Positions 58,087 through 64,000 of a stretch of DNA of 64,000 bases are shown piece by piece (position 1 is the first letter of the stretch; each line of letters starts with the position of its first letter). This DNA comes from Rhizobium sp. Leaf262. GTDB taxonomy: Bacteria > Pseudomonadota > Alphaproteobacteria > Rhizobiales > Rhizobiaceae. The notes under the pieces were generated by a model that searched no databases, was not told the DNA's origin, and saw only the letters and a program-made list of their open reading frames with translations. Both the position numbers and the translations under genes were made by a program. The DNA lies in contig NZ_LMMM01000018.1 of assembly GCF_001422245.1 (NCBI RefSeq), positions 125,088 to 189,087 of the forward strand, in the 5' to 3' direction.

Positions 58087-58974
58087 TTACTTCATCTTGC
58101 TGATGAGCGCCTTCAGCGGCTCTTCGATGGAAGGACGGATATCGCCGCGTTCCAGAGCAAAAGCCACGTTGGCCAGAATGAAGCCATCCTTTGCGCCGCA
58201 GTCGAAGGTTTCCCCATCGAAATGGTAACCGGCAAACTCCTGGCTCTTGGCCAGTGTCAGCATGCCGTCCGTCAGCTGGATTTCGTTACCTGCACCACGT
58301 TCCTGATTTTCGAGGATGTCGAAAATCTCGGGTTGAAGAATGTAACGGCCGTTGATGTAGAAATTCGACGGCGCTGTCCCCTTTGCGGGCTTTTCCACCA
58401 TCTGCGTGACCTTGAAGCCGTCACCAACCGTCTCGCCCACACCGACGATGCCGTATTTATGGGTCTGGTCCGGTGCACATTCCTGAACGGCAATCACGTT
58501 GCCGCCGGTCTGGTCGTAGAGATCGACCATGCCCTTGAGGCAGCTTTTCTGCGAATGCATGATCATGTCGGGCAACAGCACCGCAAACGGTTCGTCACCG
58601 ACGATATCACGCGCGCACCAAACCGCGTGGCCAAGACCGAGCGGCACCTGTTGACGCGTGAAGCTCGCCGTTCCCGCCTTGGGCAGAAGTCCGGCCAGCA
58701 GGGTCAGTTCGGCATTCTTGTTGCGCTCGCGCAGCATCTGCTCCAGTTCGAACTGAATATCGAAGTAGTCTTCGATCACACCCTTCCCGCGACCCGTTAC
58801 GAACACGAAATGCTCGATACCGGCTTCGGCTGCCTCATCCACCACATATTGGATGACCGGCTTGTCGACCACAGTCAGCATTTCCTTCGGAACCGCCTTT
58901 GTTGCGGGCAGGAAACGCGTTCCAAGACCCGCCACCGGGAAAACTGCTTTCCGAATTTTCTTCTGTTCTACCAC
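58087..58974 (-). CDS. galU: UTP-glucose-1-phosphate uridylyltransferase GalU
   Basis: GalU makes UDP-glucose. The 295-residue product has the pyrophosphorylase motif [18 protein letters not shown] (residues 16-33) and FALLP-like [10 protein letters not shown], and [13 protein letters not shown]. It starts at GTG with AGGAGG 6-7 bases upstream. It is divergent from the transglycosylase gene. Confidence 0.95.
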   Translation of the reverse strand: MVEQKKIRKAVFPVAGLGTRFLPATKAVPKEMLTVVDKPVIQYVVDEAAEAGIEHFVFVTGRGKGVIEDYFDIQFELEQMLRERNKNAELTLLAGLLPKAGTASFTRQQVPLGLGHAVWCARDIVGDEPFAVLLPDMIMHSQKSCLKGMVDLYDQTGGNVIAVQECAPDQTHKYGIVGVGETVGDGFKVTQMVEKPAKGTAPSNFYINGRYILQPEIFDILENQERGAGNEIQLTDGMLTLAKSQEFAGYHFDGETFDCGAKDGFILANVAFALERGDIRPSIEEPLKALISKMK

Positions 58975-59172
58975 ACGTTCCTCCTGAGAGACTCAACTCG
59001 ATCAATAATAGCGCACGACTTTGTTATGCCAAAAGTGGCAAACTTTTGTAAATGATGACGTTACCCTTCGTTAATGGTAAAGAATTTGTTGACTTTGAGT
59101 TGGTAAAACATCGTGAAGCCCGATGCGTATCTCGCAATCGAAATGAAATTCGAGAGAAACGAAAGACTGCCG

Positions 59173-60408
59173 ATGAAAAAGCTGATCCTTTCCCCCATCC
59201 GCGCGCATGTCCGCAAATTTGGCTGCATGGCATTTGCGGGTATAGCGATTGCCCTTGCGCCTGCTCCCGCCAATGCGGATGCCGGTTTCAGACAGTGGAT
59301 CAACCAATTCTACACCACCGCCGCCAAGGAAGGCATCTCAAAGGCGACCTACCAGAAGGCATTTGCGGGCGTGACCGAGCCCGACCCGGATGCGCTGCGC
59401 AAGGCGACCTTTCAGCCTGAGTTCACCACCAAAATCTGGGATTACGTCGACAGCCGCGTCAACCCCTATACGGTGCGCATCGGCCGCGAAATGAAGATGA
59501 AGCACGCCACCACGCTCAACTGGATCGAGCGCAACTTCAAGGTCGACAAGCACATCATTCTCGCTATCTGGTCGATGGAATCCAATTACGGCGCGGTTCT
59601 GGAAAAGCCTGAGCGTCTGCACAATATTCCGCAGGCACTGGCGACACTAGCCTATTCAGACCCCAAGCGCGGCAAGTTCGCACGCACGCAGTTGATCGCA
59701 GCACTGAAGATTCTTCAGGCCGGTGACGTGACGCCCAAGCAGCTGACCGGTTCCTGGGCCGGTGCCATGGGCCACACGCAGTTCATTCCCACCAGCTACC
59801 TGCTCTACGCCGTGGACGCGGATGGCAACGGCAAACGCGACATCTGGCACTCGATTCCCGATGCCTTGGCAACCGCTGCCAACCTTCTGGCCAAAAATGG
59901 CTGGGAACCTGGCCGCACCTGGGGCTATGAAACGGTCGTTCCAAACGGTGGCGGACGCTATGAAGGCCAGACCAAGAGCATGGCCGAATGGCAAAAGCTC
60001 GGCTTTGCCCGCCCCAGCGGCAAGGGCTTCCCCCGTGCGTCCGACCGCGCCATGTTGAAGATGCAGGGCGGCGCCAATGGTCCCGGCTTCCTGATGACGA
60101 AGAACTTCTTCACCATCAAGAAGTACAACGCATCCGACAGCTACGCGCTCGCCGTTGGCCTTCTGGCCGATGAAATTGCCGGAACCGGCGGCATGCAGCA
60201 GCGCTGGCCGCGCCCGGACAATACGCTGGATGTGAAGGAAAAGTTCGAGTTGCAGACGCGCATGAAAGAGCTTGGCTATTATGATGGCGAAGTGGACGGC
60301 AATTTCGGCTCCGGCTCCAAGGCCGCTATCAGCGCCATTCAGAAACGCATGGGCATGGAAAATGACGGCGAGCCGTCGCGCATGCTGTTACGCGCGCTTC
60401 GCAATTGA
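59173..60408 (+). CDS. MltB-type lytic murein transglycosylase with peptidoglycan-binding domain
   Basis: The 411-residue product has a signal peptide (MKKLILSPIRAHVRKFGCMA to ANA), an SLT/MltB domain (about 40-330) with catalytic Glu136 in WSMESNYG and the family motif WAGAMGHTQFIPT. A C-terminal PG_binding_1 domain lies at about 345-411. It cleaves the glycan backbone. The ATG at 59173 is chosen for the signal peptide; open frames extend to 59113. Confidence 0.92.
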   Translation: MKKLILSPIRAHVRKFGCMAFAGIAIALAPAPANADAGFRQWINQFYTTAAKEGISKATYQKAFAGVTEPDPDALRKATFQPEFTTKIWDYVDSRVNPYTVRIGREMKMKHATTLNWIERNFKVDKHIILAIWSMESNYGAVLEKPERLHNIPQALATLAYSDPKRGKFARTQLIAALKILQAGDVTPKQLTGSWAGAMGHTQFIPTSYLLYAVDADGNGKRDIWHSIPDALATAANLLAKNGWEPGRTWGYETVVPNGGGRYEGQTKSMAEWQKLGFARPSGKGFPRASDRAMLKMQGGANGPGFLMTKNFFTIKKYNASDSYALAVGLLADEIAGTGGMQQRWPRPDNTLDVKEKFELQTRMKELGYYDGEVDGNFGSGSKAAISAIQKRMGMENDGEPSRMLLRALRN

Positions 60409-60470
60409 CAGACGCCTGCGGCGGAACCAGAATTAGAAAAACATAAAGAACCGTCCGGGAGGGTCACGCC

Positions 60471-61700
60471 GTGGCGCGACACAGTACAGGCAAAATTCTG
60501 AACACAGCACGGCGGAGCGGCGCCGTGTTGCTTTGCCTCGTTATCGGCCTGCCGGTGCTTTCTGACTTCGCCAGCGCACAGGAAATGCGCGAAAGGCGCA
60601 CCCTATTTGAAATGATGTTCGGCAGTCCCAACCGGCGGGATGACCGGATGTACGCGCCGGATCGCGGACAGCCGCGCATGCGCCGTCCACCGCAACGGGA
60701 AAATCGTGCAGTCACCCGTCCACAAGCACCCCGCAGAACGCCATCCGTGGTCCAGATGCGCACTGAAAAGCCAGCACCTGTAGCAAAGCTCGAAAACGCG
60801 CGGCGGGTTCTGGTCGTCGGTGATTTTCTGGCCGGTGCCATGGGGGAGGCGCTGGTTTCCACCTTCGAAAGTTCACCCGCCATAGCCATCGATGTGCGTG
60901 CCAACGGTTCGTCCGGCCTGGTGAGGACCGATTATTACGACTGGTTCGCCAATCTACCGCAGTTCCTCAAAGAAACCAGCCCCGCCACCATCGTCATCAT
61001 GATGGGCTCCAACGACCGCCAGCAGATGGTGATCGGCGACACAAAGGAAAAATACGGATCTGACCTGTGGTTCAAGGAATATGAGCGGCGCATCGACGCG
61101 TTGATTTCGCTGGCCAAACGCCAACAGGTTCCGGTTCTGTGGGTGGGCCTGCCCGCTTTCCAGTCTCCCTCCCTCACCGCAGATTTCGTCGGCTTTAACC
61201 GCCTCTACCGCAGCCACATCGAAAAGGCGGGCGGCGAGTTCGTGGACGTCTGGGATGGCTTCGTGGATGAGGCTGGTAAATTCGTGACGACAGGCTCGGA
61301 TGTCAACGGCCAGCAGGCGCGCCTGCGCGAGGCAGACGGCATTGGCATGACGCAGGCAGGCAAGCAGAAGCTCGCCTTCTACGTCGAAAAATTCGTACGC
61401 CGCCATCTGGATGGCGCAAGCCCTGACCTGACCACGCTCGACGGCAGCAACCTGCCCGCGCTCACCTCCCTGCCAGCGCTCGGCATCGACGCCCAACAGG
61501 TCCGCACCCAACCCATCAGCCTCACCGACCCCGACCTCGACGGCGGCGACGTGCTGCTCGGCGAAAAACGCGCCGCCAAATTCTCGGTCGTTCCGTCTCC
61601 AAGAGAGAAACTGACGAAGCAAGGCCTGATGGACGCAGCGCCACTCGGTCGCGTCGATGATTATCGCATGCCAGCACCTGCGGAGACGGCGGCGAAGTAA
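60471..61700 (+). CDS. DUF459 SGNH-fold exported protein with altered catalytic sites
   Basis: The 409-residue product is exported (signal MARHSTGKIL to SAQ) and belongs to DUF459, an SGNH-hydrolase-like family. Instead of the nucleophile GDS, residues 117-119 read G-D-F, and instead of the usual D-x-x-H it has DGIGMT (289-294). Block III GSND (179-182) is intact. It starts at GTG with GGGAGGG before it. It is probably not an active serine hydrolase. Confidence 0.85.
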   Translation: MARHSTGKILNTARRSGAVLLCLVIGLPVLSDFASAQEMRERRTLFEMMFGSPNRRDDRMYAPDRGQPRMRRPPQRENRAVTRPQAPRRTPSVVQMRTEKPAPVAKLENARRVLVVGDFLAGAMGEALVSTFESSPAIAIDVRANGSSGLVRTDYYDWFANLPQFLKETSPATIVIMMGSNDRQQMVIGDTKEKYGSDLWFKEYERRIDALISLAKRQQVPVLWVGLPAFQSPSLTADFVGFNRLYRSHIEKAGGEFVDVWDGFVDEAGKFVTTGSDVNGQQARLREADGIGMTQAGKQKLAFYVEKFVRRHLDGASPDLTTLDGSNLPALTSLPALGIDAQQVRTQPISLTDPDLDGGDVLLGEKRAAKFSVVPSPREKLTKQGLMDAAPLGRVDDYRMPAPAETAAK

Positions 61701-61765
61701 ATCCAGCCCGATACCATCGCTTCATCTTATCGTCGCAATCTTTTGAGCCGCCGTTGAGCCAACTC

Positions 61766-62188
61766 TTAGGGTTGCCTGATCTCCTGCTTTTTCACAAGCC
61801 AGAACAAGATAGGCAACACCACAACAAGCAGGCAACCTGCAATCGGATCGAAACGAACACTGGCGAAATAACCGTCATCACGGAATACAACCAGTGGCGA
61901 CGCACTTTTAAACAGTCCAAAAACCGCGATGAGCCAAATCACCGCTCCAGAGCGTTTGAGAAGTGCTACAGCCGCGAAAAAAAGCCCAAGGTAACCGGAA
62001 AGAAAGACAATCTGCGTCGATCCGACGTCGGGCAGGAGGTCTCCAGCATTTGTGACTAGAGCGGGTATCTGAGTGATGCGCTGCAAGACAAAAATATTAC
62101 CAGCAATCATAGCTGCACAGGTTGCACGATAGACCCAGTTTGAAGTCTTGGTTCTCTCCACGCCACGCCCCCTTTTAAAATCCACCAT
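61766..62188 (-). CDS. Small membrane protein of unknown function
   Basis: The 140-residue product has four hydrophobic segments (TCAAMIAGNIFVL; IVFLSGYLGLFFAAVALL; AVIWLIAVFGLF; AGCLLVVVLPILFWLV) and no recognisable motif. Composition is somewhat AT-rich. The ATG at 62188 or the GTG at codon 10 are both possible starts; ribosome binding is weak. It may be a recent acquisition. Confidence 0.55.
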   Translation of the reverse strand: MVDFKRGRGVERTKTSNWVYRATCAAMIAGNIFVLQRITQIPALVTNAGDLLPDVGSTQIVFLSGYLGLFFAAVALLKRSGAVIWLIAVFGLFKSASPLVVFRDDGYFASVRFDPIAGCLLVVVLPILFWLVKKQEIRQP

Positions 62189-62278
62189 GAAACAGCGACT
62201 ATCATAATCGCAAACAAAAACGACCCCCATGTCATCCACAGGGATCGCTTCTATTCATGCAACTACTTAGTTCAATCC

Positions 62279-63736
62279 TTACATCGGCAGCAGCGACTGG
62301 CCCATCAGCGCTTCGTCAATCGCACGCGCCGCCTGACGGCCCTCGCGAATGGCCCAGACGACCAGAGACTGGCCACGGCGGACGTCGCCTGCGACCCAGA
62401 GCTTGTCGACCGAAGACTTGTAGTCCTTGTCATTGGCAACGACGTTGGTGGAGCCGCGACGGTCGGTGTTGAGTGTCAGCTTGCCGTCCATTTCTTTCAG
62501 AACGCTATCGGTGGCGGGGCCGGAGAAGCCGATGGCGATGAAGGCGAGATCGGCCTTGATGATGAATTCCGTGCCGGCAATCGGCTTGCGGCGCTCGTCC
62601 ACCTGGCAGCATTTCACACCCGTCAGCACGCCATCTTCGTCACCGACGAATTCGAGCGTCGCGACCTGGAATTCGCGGGCTGCGCCTTCGGCCTGGCTGG
62701 AAGACGTGCGCATCTTGGTGGCCCAATAGGGCCAGACGGCGAGCTTGTCTTCCTTCTCAGGCGGCATCGGGCGAATGTCGAGCTGGGTGACCTTGACCGC
62801 GCCCTGACGGAACGCCGTGCCGACGCAGTCCGACGCCGTATCACCACCACCGACGACGACCACGTGCTTGCCACCGGCAAGGATGGGATCGGACGGCCAG
62901 CCAACGCTATCGATGCTTTCGCGACCGACGCGGCGGTTCTGCTGCACGAGGTAGGGCATGGCATCGTGAACACCATGGAATTCCGTGCCGCCAATGCCAG
63001 CAGGACGCGGTGTTTCCGAACCGCCGCAATAGAGCACGGCATCGTGTTCGGCGAGCAGCGTTTCGACCGTCATATCGACACCGACATTGACGCCGTAATG
63101 GAAGGTGACGCCCTCGCCCTTGATCTGCTCGACACGGCGGTCGATGAAGTTCTTCTCCATCTTGAAGTCGGGAATACCATAGCGCAGCAGACCGCCAGCC
63201 TTGGATTCACGCTCATAAACATGCACATCGTGGCCCGCACGGCCCAATTGCTGCGCCGCCGCCAGACCCGCAGGGCCGGAACCGATGATGGCGACCTTTT
63301 TTCCAGTATGCACGGTGGCTGGCTTCGGCACGATGAAGCCAAGCTCATAGGCCTTGTCGGCAATGGCCTGCTCGACCGTCTTGATTGCCACCGGCGCATC
63401 TTCGAGGTTCAGCGTGCAGGCTTCCTCGCAGGGTGCGGGACAGACACGACCGGTGAACTCCGGGAAGTTGTTGGTGGAATGGAGGTTGCGGATCGCCTCT
63501 TCCCAGTTGTTGTTATAGACCAGATCGTTCCAGTCGGGAATCTGGTTATGAACCGGGCAGCCGGTCGGGCCATGGCAATAGGGAATGCCACAGTCCATGC
63601 AGCGTGCAGCCTGTTTCTGCACTTCCGGGTCCGACATGGGAATGGTGAATTCCCGGAAATGACGAATACGATCCGATGCCGGCTGATACTTGCCAACCTG
63701 ACGATCTATTTCCAGAAAACCTGTAACCTTGCCCAT
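62279..63736 (-). CDS. gltD: Glutamate synthase small subunit GltD
   Basis: GltD supplies electrons from NADPH to the GltB large subunit. The 485-residue product has the N-terminal [4Fe-4S] cysteine pattern C46-x2-C49-x4-C54-x5-C60 and C99-x3-C103-x3-C107. The FAD motif IGSGPAGLAAAQ (151-162) and a second dinucleotide motif VVVGGGDTASD (about 293-303) follow. gltB, expected nearby in the same operon, is not in the window: a VapC gene lies directly upstream. Confidence 0.95.
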   Translation of the reverse strand: MGKVTGFLEIDRQVGKYQPASDRIRHFREFTIPMSDPEVQKQAARCMDCGIPYCHGPTGCPVHNQIPDWNDLVYNNNWEEAIRNLHSTNNFPEFTGRVCPAPCEEACTLNLEDAPVAIKTVEQAIADKAYELGFIVPKPATVHTGKKVAIIGSGPAGLAAAQQLGRAGHDVHVYERESKAGGLLRYGIPDFKMEKNFIDRRVEQIKGEGVTFHYGVNVGVDMTVETLLAEHDAVLYCGGSETPRPAGIGGTEFHGVHDAMPYLVQQNRRVGRESIDSVGWPSDPILAGGKHVVVVGGGDTASDCVGTAFRQGAVKVTQLDIRPMPPEKEDKLAVWPYWATKMRTSSSQAEGAAREFQVATLEFVGDEDGVLTGVKCCQVDERRKPIAGTEFIIKADLAFIAIGFSGPATDSVLKEMDGKLTLNTDRRGSTNVVANDKDYKSSVDKLWVAGDVRRGQSLVVWAIREGRQAARAIDEALMGQSLLPM

Positions 63737-63757
63737 GCTTCAGTTCCTTCTGCGGCG

Positions 63758-64000
63758 CTATCGCAGCCAATTTTCAACGTTCAATCCCGGAACCCGGGAA
63801 AACTCTCTCTCATTGTCCGTCACGACGACCGCATCCAGCGCAAGCGCATGTGCGGCGATCAGCATATCCATCTGGCCGATCAACTGACCCTGCTTCTGCA
63901 AGGTGCTGCGTATCTCGGCGTAGTGCATATCCGCAGGCGATGCCCAGGGTGCTATCTCGAAGTCTGCCAGAACCTGCTCAACCAGCATTTCCAGCCGCCG
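63758..64000 (-). CDS. VapC-type PIN-domain toxin, C-terminal part (partial)
   Basis: The frame is open to the window edge; 80 residues are seen and the N-terminus lies beyond. The visible part has IGQMDMLIAAHALALDAVVV and the characteristic VTDNEREFSRVPGLNVENW near the end, as in VapC/FitB-like PIN proteins. An antitoxin gene would be expected just outside. It lies 21 bases before gltD, inserted between gltD and whatever precedes it. Confidence 0.8.
   Translation of the reverse strand, partial: RRLEMLVEQVLADFEIAPWASPADMHYAEIRSTLQKQGQLIGQMDMLIAAHALALDAVVVTDNEREFSRVPGLNVENWLR

Overview
The window looks like part of a fast-growing member of the Rhizobiaceae, most likely Agrobacterium or a close Rhizobium relative. 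GC content is high. The tol-pal, ruvCAB, tkt/gap/pgk and purEK gene orders, a class I aldolase next to pgk, DUF1192 and DUF1465/RcdA proteins, and rhizobial palindromic intergenic repeats all point that way. From memory, Agrobacterium carries a similar block on its second (linear) replicon; this could not be checked here. I saw no rRNA, tRNA, CRISPR array, insertion sequence or prophage.

Layout. 1-11.8 kb: the tail of an EAL-domain gene, then a minus-strand cell-envelope block (glmM, ftsH, tilS, cpoB, pal, tolB, tolA, tolR, tolQ, ybgC). 12-13.9 kb: a Nudix gene, a small AT-rich island (orphan adenine methyltransferase plus a winged-helix-like protein) and a DUF2945 gene. 13.9-17.8 kb: a Tat-exported phosphoesterase and ruvC-ruvA-[vapB-vapC]-ruvB, with the toxin-antitoxin pair lying between ruvA and ruvB. 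18-26.5 kb: luciferase-like oxidoreductase, DUF3592, yebC, a stress-type flavin-binding protein behind a near-perfect EcfG promoter, an MBL-fold protein, ymdB-fau-corC, a 6S RNA candidate and zapA.

26.8-36 kb is a central carbon block: tkt, gap, pgk and class I aldolase. It is interrupted by two type II toxin-antitoxin pairs and a K+/H+ antiporter gene. 36-38.2 kb is 2.2 kb of gene-free, repeat-built DNA. 38.2-45.9 kb carries an MFS transporter, DUF1192, an sRNA candidate, rcdA (with two exact CtrA boxes), rpmE, an ABC exporter, an FAD dehydrogenase and a glutathione S-transferase. 45.9-51.1 kb holds a MotA/OmpA-like motor pair, suhB, a Sel1-repeat protein and a ThiE-like protein. 51.2-64 kb holds a TauE transporter, two DUF465 genes, purEK, rpmJ, a TPR protein, kdsD, an outer-membrane barrel, galU, an MltB-type transglycosylase, a degenerate SGNH protein, gltD and the end of another VapC.

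Most genes are housekeeping. The unusual content is (i) four toxin-antitoxin loci placed inside or beside conserved operons, (ii) the methyltransferase island, (iii) readable regulatory DNA (CtrA boxes, an EcfG promoter, a likely SOS box, a 27-bp operator-like palindrome before the aldolase gene, a stem at the ftsH promoter), and (iv) the repeat field. Several starts were moved downstream of the longest open frame, using Shine-Dalgarno spacing and family N-termini.
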